From the NCBI GenBank assembly GCA_012729555.1, contig JAAYCX010000081.1, forward strand, positions 1-64,000: 64,000 nucleotides of DNA, in the 5' to 3' direction. Under the pieces are notes generated by a model that was given only the letters and a program-made list of their open reading frames with translations, was not told where the DNA came from and ran no database searches. Made by a program: the position numbers and the translations under genes. Origin of the DNA: Acidobacteriota bacterium. GTDB lineage: Bacteria > Acidobacteriota > UBA6911. Shown here piece by piece: positions 20,922 through 30,097 of the stretch (its first letter is position 1; each line of letters starts with the position of its first letter).

Positions 20922-22739
20922 TTGGCACTCGAGCAGGAATCCAACCGACAACTGATACAGCAACGCCTGAACCTGTTCCGCATACCGGTGCTGTTGATTT
21001 TTCTCGTCCTCGGGGCGAGGCTCTGGCAGCTGCAGATCATCCAGGGGTCCGAATACGCCCTGAAGGCGGAGCGGAACCGGGTCCGCAGCATCGCCCTGAC
21101 GGCGCCGCGGGGGAACATCCTCGACCGCAACGGCGTCCCCCTGGTGGACAACCGGCCCTCCTTCGACGTGCTCGTGTACCGCGAAGACATGAGGGACCGC
21201 GAGGCGACCGTTCACTTCCTGACCCGGAAGCTGGGGATCGACCCGGGGGAGATCGAGAAGCAGTTCGAGCGGCACAGGGGAACGGGGCTCTACCGGCCCT
21301 TCATCGTCAAGGAAAACGCCGGCATGGAGGACATCTCCATCATCGAGGCGCACCGGGGGGACCACCCGGAGATCAAGGTGGGGCCCGAGCCGCGCAGGCA
21401 GTACCGCTACGGCCCGCTGGCGGCCCACCTGCTGGGGTACCTGGGGGAAATATCGGAAGAGGAGCTCAGGAGCGACCGGTTCCCGGGGGCCGTTGCCGGA
21501 CAGCTCGTGGGCCGCAGCGGGGTGGAACGGTTTTACAACCGGCTGCTCGCGGGGAAGGACGGGGTCCGCCGGGTGCTGGTGGACAGCCTCGGGCGCGAGG
21601 TGGAAATCCTGGACGAATCGGAACCGATGATCGGCGGCGAACTGCGGCTGACGCTGGACCTGCGGCTCCAGGTCGCAGCGGAGGAGGCCCTGCGGGACAA
21701 GGTCGGGGTGGTCGCGGCCATGGATCCCCGCAACGGGGAGATCCTGGCGCTGGCGAGCTCCCCAGCCTTCGACCCGAACGCTTTTTCGCGGCGCATCTCC
21801 GGGTCCGACTGGGCGGAGCTGGTCCGGCACCCCGACCGCCCCATGCAGAACCGGGCCATCCAGAACAGCCACTCGCCGGGCTCCATCTTCAAGCTGATCA
21901 TGGCGGGCGCCGGTTTCCGGGCGGGGGTGCTGGAGAAGGACCCGGTCATAGTCTGCCGGGGGGGCGCGCGCTATTACGGACGGGTGTTTCACTGCTGGGA
22001 CCAGGGCGGCCACGGCGCGGTGCGCCTGGAGCAGGCGATCGCGAAATCCTGCAATATCTTCTTTTACGAACTGGGGCGGGACCTGGGGATCGAGAGAATC
22101 AGCGCTTTTGCCCGCGAGCTGGGGCTGGGGTCCCCGAGCGGCATCGACCTGCCGGGGGAGCGGGGGGGCATCATGCCGAGCCCGGAATGGAAGCGCGAGG
22201 CGCGCGGGGAGCCCTGGTACCCGGGGGAGACCATTTCGGTCTCCATCGGACAGGGGGCCGTCAGCACCACCCCGGTGCAGCTCCTCCGGGCCGTCGGCGC
22301 CCTGGTCACCGCCGGCCGGCTGGTCACCCCCCATCTGCTCCTCCACGCGGAAGGGGGTGCCGAAAGTCCCCAGGGGGGGTGGCCGGTGAAACGCCTGCCG
22401 ATCGCAGAGGCCCATTCCCGGAGAATACGGCAGGGGATGTGGGAAAGCGTCAACGCCTGGGGGACGGGACACAACGCCGAGGTTCCGGGGGAGGACATCT
22501 GCGGCAAGACCGGAACCGCTCAGGTGGTGGGGAAGGACGCGGCGAAGCGGCTGGGGGAAGGGGTGGACGATCACGCCTGGTTTGCCGGGTTCGGCCGCCG
22601 GGACGACCCCGAAATCGCCGTAGTCGTCTTCATCGAGCATGGAGGTTCCGGGGGAGGGGCGGCGGCCCCCGTCGCCCGGGAGATCTTCCGAACCTATTTC
22701 CAGAACCGGCGGTCGTCGGGGGCGGCGGATCATGACTGA
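20922..22739 (+). CDS. mrdA: penicillin-binding protein 2 (elongation transpeptidase)
   Basis: A 605-residue class B PBP. One membrane anchor (residues 20-36) precedes a PBP dimerisation domain (APRGNILDRNGVPLVDNR) and the transpeptidase domain. Active-site motifs are S321IFK324, S376CN378 and K529TG. It cross-links peptidoglycan during side-wall growth together with RodA. The start is TTG at 20922, just 7 bases after mreD, with a weak ribosome-binding site. No better in-frame start is visible before the anchor. It overlaps rodA by 8 bases. Confidence 0.97.
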   Translation: MALEQESNRQLIQQRLNLFRIPVLLIFLVLGARLWQLQIIQGSEYALKAERNRVRSIALTAPRGNILDRNGVPLVDNRPSFDVLVYREDMRDREATVHFLTRKLGIDPGEIEKQFERHRGTGLYRPFIVKENAGMEDISIIEAHRGDHPEIKVGPEPRRQYRYGPLAAHLLGYLGEISEEELRSDRFPGAVAGQLVGRSGVERFYNRLLAGKDGVRRVLVDSLGREVEILDESEPMIGGELRLTLDLRLQVAAEEALRDKVGVVAAMDPRNGEILALASSPAFDPNAFSRRISGSDWAELVRHPDRPMQNRAIQNSHSPGSIFKLIMAGAGFRAGVLEKDPVIVCRGGARYYGRVFHCWDQGGHGAVRLEQAIAKSCNIFFYELGRDLGIERISAFARELGLGSPSGIDLPGERGGIMPSPEWKREARGEPWYPGETISVSIGQGAVSTTPVQLLRAVGALVTAGRLVTPHLLLHAEGGAESPQGGWPVKRLPIAEAHSRRIRQGMWESVNAWGTGHNAEVPGEDICGKTGTAQVVGKDAAKRLGEGVDDHAWFAGFGRRDDPEIAVVVFIEHGGSGGGAAAPVAREIFRTYFQNRRSSGAADHD

Positions 22740-23826
22740 ATCGGATCAGCGGCTGTTTCACGGGTTCGACGGGCTCCTGTTCGGGGCTCTGCTCCTCCTT
22801 TCGGGAGCCGGCATCGTCGCCATCTGGAGCACCACGGGGAGCGTCGGGCTGGACAGCTACTTCGGCCGGCAGGTGATGTACCTCGCCGCCTCGCTCGTGA
22901 TCTTCTTCACCCTCCTCTATTTCGATTACCATCTTTTCTCCGATTTCATCGTGATCCTCTACCTGGCCGCCATGGCCGTCCTGGGGCTGGTCCTGATTTT
23001 CGGGTTCAGCATCCACGGGAACAAGAGCTGGATCGACCTGGGGGTCCTGTCGGTCCAGCCGTCGGAACTGGTCAAGATCGTGGTCATCGTGGCCCTGGCC
23101 CGGTACTATTCCGGCCTGGAGGGGGATTACCTGGGGCTGAGGGAAATGCTGATCGGCGGGCTGATCGTTTTCGTGCCGGCGCTCCTGGTCAAGCTGCAGG
23201 GGGATTTGGGGACCGCCGTCACCTTCGTTCCCATCTACGCGGCTCTCTCCGCGATCGCCGGGATACGCCGGAAGCACGTCGTGATGCTCGTGCTCGCGGC
23301 CGCCGTCGCCGCCCCCCTCACCTGGTTCGCCCTCAAGGACTACCAGAAGGACCGCATCGAAACGGTGTTCAACCCCTCGGGCGACCCCCAGCGTTTCGGC
23401 TACCAGACGATCCAGTCGCAGATCGCCGTCGGCTCGGGGGGGGCGCTCGGCAAGGGGTTCGGCGGGGGGTCCCAGGGGCACCTCGGCTTTCTGCCCGCGC
23501 GGTTCACCGATTTTGTTTTCGCCGTGCTCGCGGAGGAAAAGGGGTTCGTCGGCAGCATCGCCATCCTGGCCCTTTTCCTCCTTGTCGCCTTTCGGCTGTT
23601 CCGCACCGCCTCGGAGGCCAAGGACAGGGTCGGCGCCCTGATCGTGTCCGGCGTGCTGGCGCTCCTGCTGTTTCACATGAGCATCAACATCGGGATGGTC
23701 GTCGGGCTGCTTCCGATCGTGGGCATCCCGCTCCCCTTCGTCAGCGCCGGCGGATCTTCCCTGATTTCGTTCTTCGTCGGCATGAGCCTGTGCATGGGAA
23801 TCCGGATGAGGCGCTATGTCAACTGA
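22732..23826 (+). CDS. rodA: peptidoglycan glycosyltransferase RodA (SEDS family)
   Basis: A 364-residue polytopic membrane protein polymerising lipid II for elongation. It shows WIDLGVLSVQPSELVKI, DLGTAVTF, the loop GSGGALGKGFGGGSQ, FLPARFTDFVFAVLAEEKGF and the C-terminal GIPLPFVSAGGSSLISFF typical of SEDS proteins. ATG 22732 lies inside the end of mrdA. It is the last gene of the shape operon; 481 bases without a gene follow. Confidence 0.97.
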   Translation: MTESDQRLFHGFDGLLFGALLLLSGAGIVAIWSTTGSVGLDSYFGRQVMYLAASLVIFFTLLYFDYHLFSDFIVILYLAAMAVLGLVLIFGFSIHGNKSWIDLGVLSVQPSELVKIVVIVALARYYSGLEGDYLGLREMLIGGLIVFVPALLVKLQGDLGTAVTFVPIYAALSAIAGIRRKHVVMLVLAAAVAAPLTWFALKDYQKDRIETVFNPSGDPQRFGYQTIQSQIAVGSGGALGKGFGGGSQGHLGFLPARFTDFVFAVLAEEKGFVGSIAILALFLLVAFRLFRTASEAKDRVGALIVSGVLALLLFHMSINIGMVVGLLPIVGIPLPFVSAGGSSLISFFVGMSLCMGIRMRRYVN

Positions 23827-24089
23827 CGGCGCCGCCGGAACGTTTGCTTGCATTCGGTGCGTGCGCCAATTACCATGGACTGTTGGATTGTATCTCCCGG
23901 GAGGCCCGGGCCCATCGAATACCAATGGTTGAGCCATTATAAGTGGATATTGAAAACAGTTATCCGGCCCTTTTGAGGCCATCACAAGAATGACCAGTCG
24001 CTGCTCGATACTGAGGGCGGAACTCAACGAAACGGGTTGTATCCGGGAACCTGGAAGCGGCAACGGGACGCGTCGCTAGTCACGGGAGT

Positions 24090-24115
24090 GCGAAGGCGGA
24101 TGCCTTTGCGCATCC
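24090..24115 (+). promoter_or_regulatory. two mutually exclusive hairpins in the RNase G/E leader
   Basis: Hairpin A pairs 24090-24097 with 24102-24109 (8 bp with one G-U, loop GGAT). Hairpin B pairs GGATGC at 24098-24103 with GCATCC at 24110-24115. They share bases and cannot form together. Confidence 0.4.
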
Positions 24116-24149
24116 CCTCCGGCCCTGTCGCCGGATCTGAGCGCGCCTG

Positions 24150-24189
24150 CCGCCCGGTTTCCCGAAAAGGCGGGTTTGCTTTTGTTTTT
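24150..24189 (+). terminator. terminator-like hairpin with T-rich tail (attenuator candidate)
   Basis: CCGCC (24150-24154) pairs with GGCGG (24169-24173), followed by TTTGCTTTTGTTTTT. The stem is only 5 bp. It could end rodA readthrough or attenuate the RNase G/E transcript. Confidence 0.4.
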
Positions 24190-24279
24190 CAGTCGTATCC
24201 ATAATCTGGAGTGCCTGTGGTCCGCAGGGCCCTGCCCGTATTGACCCGCATGGATTCTTACCGGAAAGTATCGACCGCG

Positions 24280-24300
24280 CCTGTGTCTCAGACACGGGAG
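24280..24300 (+). promoter_or_regulatory. hairpin overlapping the RNase G/E ribosome-binding site
   Basis: CCTGTGTC (24280-24287), loop TCA, GACACGGG (24291-24298) form an 8-bp stem with one G-U. The 3' arm contains the first bases of the GGGAG ribosome-binding site at 24296-24300, seven bases before the ATG. Confidence 0.5.
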
Positions 24301-24307
24301 CAAAACC

Positions 24308-26302
24308 ATGATCAAGGACATGATCGTTTCCAGCACGGCTCTGGAAACGAGAGTCGCCATCCTGGAAGAGGACCAGCTGGCCGAACTCTATATTGAACGC
24401 CATGGAAACCGGGGCATCCTGTCCAACACCTACAAGGGGAGGGTGACCAAGGTCCTTCCCGGGATGCAGTCGGCTTTCGTCAACATCGGGCTGGAGAAGG
24501 ACGCCTTTCTTTACGTTTCCGATTTCGTCGAGGAGAGCGAGGAGTGCGAGACCGTGTTCCCCGTCCCCGAGGAGCCGGCCGACGCCGCGCCGGAGCCGGA
24601 GACCCAGGAGCGCCAGGGACGGCGGGAACGCAAAGGGGAGCGCGGGCGCTGGCGCGACCGGAGGGAGCGTTCGGAGCCGCGCACGGAAGCCGGGGAGACC
24701 GTGGACGCCTCCGAGGCCTCCGCGGCCGCGGGGGAGGCATCCGAAGCCCCGCTCGAGCGCTGGAACATCAGTGCGGAGACGGACCGGGAAACGGAGGGGC
24801 ATTTCGAAGCCGACGTCCTGACCGGGGCTTCGGCGCTGCCCGCTTTCCCCGTGGAGCCCGGGGAGGGGGGGGGCGGCGCCGCCGAGGCGCCTGAAGGCGG
24901 GACCCCGTCCCCGGAGCCCGCCCCCGGGGAACCGTCGCCCGAACCGACGGCGGACGCCGCCGCCATCCGCGACGACGGCGAAACCCTGCCGTTTGCCGCC
25001 GAGGAGGGCTCCAAGCCCGGATTCGTCCGGCGCCGGGGCCAGGCGACGCGGCGCAAGAGGTACACGGCCGCGCGCCATTCCCACCGGGCCGAGCACCAGT
25101 CGATCGACGACATGCTTCACGAGGGGCAGGAGGTGCTGGTCCAGGTAGCCAAGGAGCCGATAGGGAAGAAGGGGGCCCGGGTCACCAGCCACATCGCCCT
25201 CCCGGGGCGTTACCTGGTATACATGCCGACGGTGGAGCATATCGGGGTTTCCCGGAAGATCGGGTCGGACACCGAGCGGGCGCGACTGAAGGAGATCCTC
25301 CTCAAGCACCGGGACAGGTTCCCCGGTGGGGTGATCGTGCGCACCGCCGCCGCGGAGCACAGCGAAGAAGACCTGGTGAACGATCTCAATTTCCTGGTCA
25401 GGCTCTGGGAAGACATGCGCACCCGGGCCGAAAAGGTATCCGCCCCCGCCCTCGTCCATGCGGAAATGAGCCTCGTGCAGCGGCTGCTGAGAGACCAGTT
25501 CTCCTTCGAGTTCGCCTCGATCCGCGTCGACGACGAGCTGGAATATCAGCGGGTCGTGGAGTTCGTCGACAAGATCTTCCCGAACCTGGTGCACCGGGTG
25601 AAGCTGTACACCAAGGAAAACTCCATTTTCGACGAGTACGGCATCACTCCCGAGATCGACAAGCTGCTGCAGCCCAAGATCTGGCTGAAATCGGGGGGCT
25701 ACATCGTCATCAACCAGACCGAAGCCCTGGTCAGCATCGACGTCAATACCGGGAAATTCGTCGGCCGGGGGAACAGCCTCGAAGAAACCATCACGCGGAC
25801 CAATCTCGAGGCGGTCAGGGTGATCGTCCAGCAGGTGCGGCTCCGGGACCTCGGCGGCATCATCGTGATCGATTTCATCGATATGGACGAGCGCAAGAAC
25901 CGCAAGCGGGTGATGGACGCCCTCTCCGAGGAGATCGCCCGGGACAAGTCCCCGACCAAGATCCTGGAGTTCAACGAGTTCGGCCTGGTGGCGATCACGC
26001 GCAAGCGGGTCAAGCAGTCGCTGGAAAGGTCCCTGTGCCAACCCTGCCCCTACTGCTCGGGTTCCGGGATGGTCAAATCGATTGCCACGACCTGCCACAA
26101 CATCTATTACGAAATCGAGAAGATGCGCAAGCACCTGGACGACCGGGGGGACCTCATGATCCGCGTGCATCCCGACGTGGCCCGCGCCCTGCGCGAATCG
26201 GAGGCGTGCGTCATCGAGGAACTCGGGCATCTCCTCAGGCGGGACGTCATCGTGAAGTCCGACCCGACGATGCACATCGAGCACTACAACATCGTGACGT
26301 AG
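24308..26302 (+). CDS. rng: ribonuclease G/E with long insertion in the S1 domain
   Basis: A 664-residue endoribonuclease for rRNA maturation and mRNA decay. The start MIKDMIVSSTALETRVAI and S1 segment (about 35-76) are followed by an inserted, low-complexity, charged region of about 185 residues (about 78-262). Residues 90-130 are strongly basic and Arg-rich; the rest is acidic and Pro-rich. S1 then resumes (DDMLHEGQEVLVQVAKEP). The catalytic acidic residues lie in VSIDVNTGKFVG and IIVIDFIDMDER, and the Zn-link CQPCPYCSGSG is present. There is no long RNase E-type C-terminal scaffold. The gene has an unusually structured leader. Confidence 0.95.
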   Translation: MIKDMIVSSTALETRVAILEEDQLAELYIERHGNRGILSNTYKGRVTKVLPGMQSAFVNIGLEKDAFLYVSDFVEESEECETVFPVPEEPADAAPEPETQERQGRRERKGERGRWRDRRERSEPRTEAGETVDASEASAAAGEASEAPLERWNISAETDRETEGHFEADVLTGASALPAFPVEPGEGGGGAAEAPEGGTPSPEPAPGEPSPEPTADAAAIRDDGETLPFAAEEGSKPGFVRRRGQATRRKRYTAARHSHRAEHQSIDDMLHEGQEVLVQVAKEPIGKKGARVTSHIALPGRYLVYMPTVEHIGVSRKIGSDTERARLKEILLKHRDRFPGGVIVRTAAAEHSEEDLVNDLNFLVRLWEDMRTRAEKVSAPALVHAEMSLVQRLLRDQFSFEFASIRVDDELEYQRVVEFVDKIFPNLVHRVKLYTKENSIFDEYGITPEIDKLLQPKIWLKSGGYIVINQTEALVSIDVNTGKFVGRGNSLEETITRTNLEAVRVIVQQVRLRDLGGIIVIDFIDMDERKNRKRVMDALSEEIARDKSPTKILEFNEFGLVAITRKRVKQSLERSLCQPCPYCSGSGMVKSIATTCHNIYYEIEKMRKHLDDRGDLMIRVHPDVARALRESEACVIEELGHLLRRDVIVKSDPTMHIEHYNIVT

Positions 26303-26323
26303 GCCCGGCGGAGGGGGCCGGGG

Positions 26324-27130
26324 TCAACCCTCCCGGTCCTTGGCCTCCTCCCAGAGCGTGTCCATCTCCTCCAGCGAGGCGTCCTTGAGCGCCCGCCCCC
26401 GGCGCTTGATCGCCGACTCCATGTAGCGGAAGCGCCGCTGGAACTTGCGGTTGCTGCGCTGGAGCGCCGTTTCCGGGTCTACTCCCAGGTACCGCGAGAC
26501 GTTCACGGCCGCGAACAGGAGGTCTCCCACCTCCTCGGCCACCTTCCCACCGTCCGACCGCGACCGGGCCTCCAGCAGTTCCCCCGCCTCCTCCCCCAGC
26601 TTGGCGAGAACGTCCTCCAGCCTCTCCCAGTCGAAACCGACCCTGGAAGCCTTGGCCGTCATCTGGTGGGCCCGGTGCAGGGCCGGGAGCCCGGGGGGGA
26701 TGCCGTCGAGCAGCGACCGGTCCGAGCCGGGGTTCGACGCGCTGGCGACCCCCCTTTCGGCGGCCTTGATGTCCTCCCAGTTTTTCAGCACCTCGTCCGC
26801 CGTTTTGAGGTCGGCTCCCCCGAAGATGTGCGGATGCCGGCGCGTCATCTTCTCGCAGGAGCGGTCGATGACGGAGGCCAGGTCGAATTCCCCCCGCTCG
26901 CGGGCGATCTGGGCGTGAAAGACCACCTGGAACAGCAGGTCCCCCAGTTCGTCCTTGAGCTCCTCCGGTTCCTCCGAGTCGAGGGCCTCCAGCACCTCGA
27001 AGGCCTCCTCGATCAGCATCGGCTTCAGGGTTTCCCTCGTCTGCTCCCGGTCCCAGGGGCACCCGTCCTCGCCGCGGAGCTTTTCGACGAGGAGCGCCAG
27101 CTTTTCGATGTCTGCGTCTCTCTTTTCCAT
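26324..27130 (-). CDS. mazG: nucleoside triphosphate pyrophosphohydrolase MazG
   Basis: A 268-residue cytoplasmic house-cleaning enzyme that hydrolyses non-canonical NTPs to NMPs. It has two MazG domains. The first carries CPWDREQT, EEAFEVLEALD and ELGDLLFQVVFHAQIA, whose acidic residues bind Mg2+; the second has LGEEAGELLEA and EEVGDLLFAAVNVSRYL. ATG 27130 starts at the usual family position; a GTG at 27163 would add 11 residues. It is convergent with the RNase gene and divergent from the P-type ATPase. Confidence 0.95.
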   Translation of the reverse strand: MEKRDADIEKLALLVEKLRGEDGCPWDREQTRETLKPMLIEEAFEVLEALDSEEPEELKDELGDLLFQVVFHAQIARERGEFDLASVIDRSCEKMTRRHPHIFGGADLKTADEVLKNWEDIKAAERGVASASNPGSDRSLLDGIPPGLPALHRAHQMTAKASRVGFDWERLEDVLAKLGEEAGELLEARSRSDGGKVAEEVGDLLFAAVNVSRYLGVDPETALQRSNRKFQRRFRYMESAIKRRGRALKDASLEEMDTLWEEAKDREG

Positions 27131-27211
27131 CCCGCCATTATCCCCGTCGGGGGGGCGGGCCACAATGACGTCTTCGCCGAAAAATGGCCGGCGCCCGGGG
27201 CGGGGAATTTA

Positions 27212-27241
27212 TTGGTGTCCCGATTTGCGGGGCACTATAAT
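27212..27241 (+). promoter_or_regulatory. strong promoter directly upstream of the P-type ATPase
   Basis: TTGGTG (27212-27217), an 18-base spacer and a perfect TATAAT (27236-27241). The expected transcript start near 27248 is only about four bases before the ATG at 27252. Confidence 0.7.
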
Positions 27242-27251
27242 TCCGTCACCT

Positions 27252-30029
27252 ATGAAAAGCGAATGGCATACCCTGGCGGCACCCGAAGTGGTGGGGAAAC
27301 TCGGGAGCGACGCCTCCCGGGGGCTCTCCGATGAAGCCATCGCCGCTCTCCGCGAGGAGCACGGCTGGAACGAACTGGAGGGGAAGGAGGGGCGGACCCG
27401 GTGGCGCATCCTGGGCGAGCAGCTCAGCGGGGTGCTGACGGTGCTCCTGCTGATCGCGGCCCTGGTGAGCGGCCTGCTGGGCGACTGGCTGGAGGCCGTG
27501 GTCATCCTCGTCATCGTCCTGCTCAACGCGGTGTTCGGCTACCTGCAGGAAGCGAAGGCGGAAGAGTCGATGGCGGCCCTCAAGCGGATGGCGGTGCCGG
27601 TCGTGCGGGTCCGCCGGGGCGGGCGGGTGCTGGAACTCTCCGCGCGGGAACTGGTGCCGGGAGACATCGTGATCGTGGAGACCGGCAATATCGTCCCCGC
27701 GGACGGGAGGATTCTCGATGGGGTCAACCTGCGCGTCGACGAGTCGGCACTGACGGGGGAGTCGGAGCCGGTGGAGAAAACGGCCGAACTCCGGCTCGAT
27801 TCCGCCAAGGCGCTCGGCGACCGCCGCAACATGATCTACAGCGGGACCGTCGTGGCCTACGGCCGGGGCACCTTCGCGGTGACCGAAACCGGGATGCGGA
27901 CCGAACTGGGACACGTGGCCCGCATGATGCAGTCGGTCGGCGAGGAGGCCACCCCGCTGCAGCGGCGGCTCAACCGCCTCGGGAAGACCCTGGCCCTGGC
28001 GGCGCTCGGGTTGGTGGCCCTGGTGTTCCTGCTCGGGTGGATCCGGGGACGGAGCAGCATCGAGGAGCTGCTCCTGACGGCCGTGAGCCTGGCGGTTGCG
28101 GCGGTGCCCGAGGCGCTGACGGCCGTGGTCACGATCGCGCTTTCGCTGGGGGCCCAGCGCATGCTCCGGCGCAAGGCCCTCATCCGCAAGCTCCCGGCCG
28201 TGGAGACGCTCGGTTCCGTCACCCGCATCTGCTCGGACAAGACGGGGACCCTGACCCTGAACCGGATGAGCGTCATCGCCCTCGACGTGGCCAATCACAC
28301 GGTGCGGCTGGACCAGTGCGAGGACGGGGGTTCGTTCACCCTCAAGCCCAGCGGTCAGAACCCTCCCCCGGGCGTGTGGCCCACGCTCGACCTGCTCCTG
28401 GCGGCGGGGGCGCTCTGCAACGACGCCGAGCTCGCGGGCGGCGGGGAGGAGCGCGGGGGGCTCCACCGCGCGGTCGGAGATCCCACCGAAGGGGCCCTGG
28501 CCCTGGCCGCCGCCTGCTCCGGCATCCTCAAAAACGACCTGGAGCGGGCGTTCCCCCGTGTCGGGGAGGTCCCCTTCGATTCGGTCCGCAAGCGCATGAC
28601 CACGCTGCACCGTTTTCCCCGGGCCGACACCGAAATCCCGGAAAGCCTCCGTTCCTTCTGGGACCGGCGGGAGCGGGCCGAAACTCCCCCTTTCATCGCC
28701 TTCACCAAGGGCGCCCTGGACGGGTTGCTTTCGGTCTCCCGCCATGTGTGGGTGGAGGGGAAAACCCTGGAACTGGACGATGCCTGGAAAGGTCGGATCC
28801 AGGCGTCTCACGACGACATGGCGGCCCAGGGGATGCGGGTCCTGGCCGTGGGCATGCGCCCGTGGGACCGGACCCCGGAGGAGACCACGGAAAAGGCGGT
28901 GGAAAACGGCATCGTCCTCCTCGGACTCTTCGGCATGATCGACCCCCCGCGTCCCGAGGTCAGCGACGCGGTGGCCGCCTGCCACGGCGCCGGCATCCGA
29001 ACGGCCATGATCACGGGGGACCATCCCCTGACCGCGAGGCACATCGCCCGGCAGATCGGGATATCGGATAACGACCTGTTCCTGACGGGGGCCGAAATCG
29101 AACGCCTCTCGGCCGACGAGCTGGTGGAGGCGACCCGCCGGGTTTCGGTCTTCGCCCGCGTTTCCCCCGAGCACAAGCTCAAGCTGATCGACGCCTACCA
29201 GGGCCGGGGGGAGGTCGTGTCCATGACGGGGGACGGCGTCAACGACGCGCCCGCCCTGAAGAAGGCCGATATCGGGGTGGCCATGGGGATCACGGGGACC
29301 GATGTCGCCAAGAACGCCTCGGACATGATCCTGCTCGACGACAACTTCGCCACCATCGTGGCCGCGGTCGAGGAGGGAAGGATCATCTACGACAATATCC
29401 GCCGCTTCATCCGGTACCTGCTGACGTGCAACGCCAGCGAGATCGCCGTGATGCTCCTGGGGCCGCTCCTGGGCATGCCCCTTCCCCTGCTGCCGCTGCA
29501 GATCCTCTGGATGAACCTGGTCACCGACGGCGCCCCGGCGCTCGCCCTCGGGGTCGAGCCCGCCGAGAAGAACGTGATGCGGCGCCCCCCCCACCCGCGG
29601 GACTCGGGCGTCTTCAGCCGTGAAATGGTCTCTTTCATCGGCGTCGTCGGGGTCCTGATGAGCGTCATCGCCATCGGGACCGCGTGGGAGCTCTGGCGCC
29701 TCGGGGACCCCGCCTGGCAGACGACGGTGTTCACCGTCCTGGTGCTGACCCAGCTGGTCGTGGCGCTGGAGGCGAGGTCGGAGGAGGAGTCGCTGCTGCG
29801 GATGGGGCCGTGGGGAAACCGGGCCATGGTCGGCGCCGTCCTGATGACCGTGCTCCTGCAGGCGGCCGTCATCTATACGCCGGCGGGGAACCGGATTTTC
29901 GCCACCGTTCCCATGCCGCCGGCCGACCTGGCGGTCGCGGCGGCGACCTCCCTGCTGACCCTCCTCTTCATCGAGGCCTGGAAACTCGGGCTGCGCCGGC
30001 GCAGAATGAGGGCGGGCGGGATGGGATGA
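27252..30029 (+). CDS. cation-transporting P-type ATPase (P2A/Ca2+ type)
   Basis: A 925-residue membrane pump. In order it has a cation-ATPase N-terminal domain, TM1-2, an actuator loop with [12 protein letters not shown]3-4 with [15 protein letters not shown], the phosphorylated Asp in [11 protein letters not shown], a nucleotide-binding domain with FTKGALD, the hinge [16 protein letters not shown], and TM5-10 with [20 protein letters not shown]. The TM4 PEALT and TM6 [13 protein letters not shown] motifs fit SERCA-like Ca2+ (or Mn2+) export better than Na+/K+ pumps; the ion is inferred. There is no ribosome-binding site, and the promoter -10 box ends 10 bases before the ATG. Confidence 0.93.
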   Translation: MKSEWHTLAAPEVVGKLGSDASRGLSDEAIAALREEHGWNELEGKEGRTRWRILGEQLSGVLTVLLLIAALVSGLLGDWLEAVVILVIVLLNAVFGYLQEAKAEESMAALKRMAVPVVRVRRGGRVLELSARELVPGDIVIVETGNIVPADGRILDGVNLRVDESALTGESEPVEKTAELRLDSAKALGDRRNMIYSGTVVAYGRGTFAVTETGMRTELGHVARMMQSVGEEATPLQRRLNRLGKTLALAALGLVALVFLLGWIRGRSSIEELLLTAVSLAVAAVPEALTAVVTIALSLGAQRMLRRKALIRKLPAVETLGSVTRICSDKTGTLTLNRMSVIALDVANHTVRLDQCEDGGSFTLKPSGQNPPPGVWPTLDLLLAAGALCNDAELAGGGEERGGLHRAVGDPTEGALALAAACSGILKNDLERAFPRVGEVPFDSVRKRMTTLHRFPRADTEIPESLRSFWDRRERAETPPFIAFTKGALDGLLSVSRHVWVEGKTLELDDAWKGRIQASHDDMAAQGMRVLAVGMRPWDRTPEETTEKAVENGIVLLGLFGMIDPPRPEVSDAVAACHGAGIRTAMITGDHPLTARHIARQIGISDNDLFLTGAEIERLSADELVEATRRVSVFARVSPEHKLKLIDAYQGRGEVVSMTGDGVNDAPALKKADIGVAMGITGTDVAKNASDMILLDDNFATIVAAVEEGRIIYDNIRRFIRYLLTCNASEIAVMLLGPLLGMPLPLLPLQILWMNLVTDGAPALALGVEPAEKNVMRRPPHPRDSGVFSREMVSFIGVVGVLMSVIAIGTAWELWRLGDPAWQTTVFTVLVLTQLVVALEARSEEESLLRMGPWGNRAMVGAVLMTVLLQAAVIYTPAGNRIFATVPMPPADLAVAAATSLLTLLFIEAWKLGLRRRRMRAGGMG

Positions 30030-30097
30030 AAGTTTCTTTCGTGATACACTGAAGGCATGCGGCGCCTGGCAATCGGGCGGAGGACAAGGAGGCATCT

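Larger units (their letters stand above)
23827..24307. other. 481-base gene-free leader region before the RNase G/E gene
   Basis: No coding frame with credible features is present. A weak -10-like TATAAG lies at 23938-23943. From 24090 on the region holds two mutually exclusive hairpins, a terminator-like hairpin with a T-rich tail and a stem touching the ribosome-binding site, each listed separately. No tRNA or known small RNA was recognised. Confidence 0.6.

Noticed and set aside
24064-24079. Partial third copy of the 39038 repeat upstream of the RNase G/E gene
   Set aside because: Only the CGGGACGCG core matches; this 9-mer is not rare here (a similar core occurs near 8499).
23827-24307. 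Possible tRNA, SRP RNA or other small RNA gene in the long gap
   Set aside because: No tRNA T-loop sequence, CCA end or known conserved RNA core could be found.
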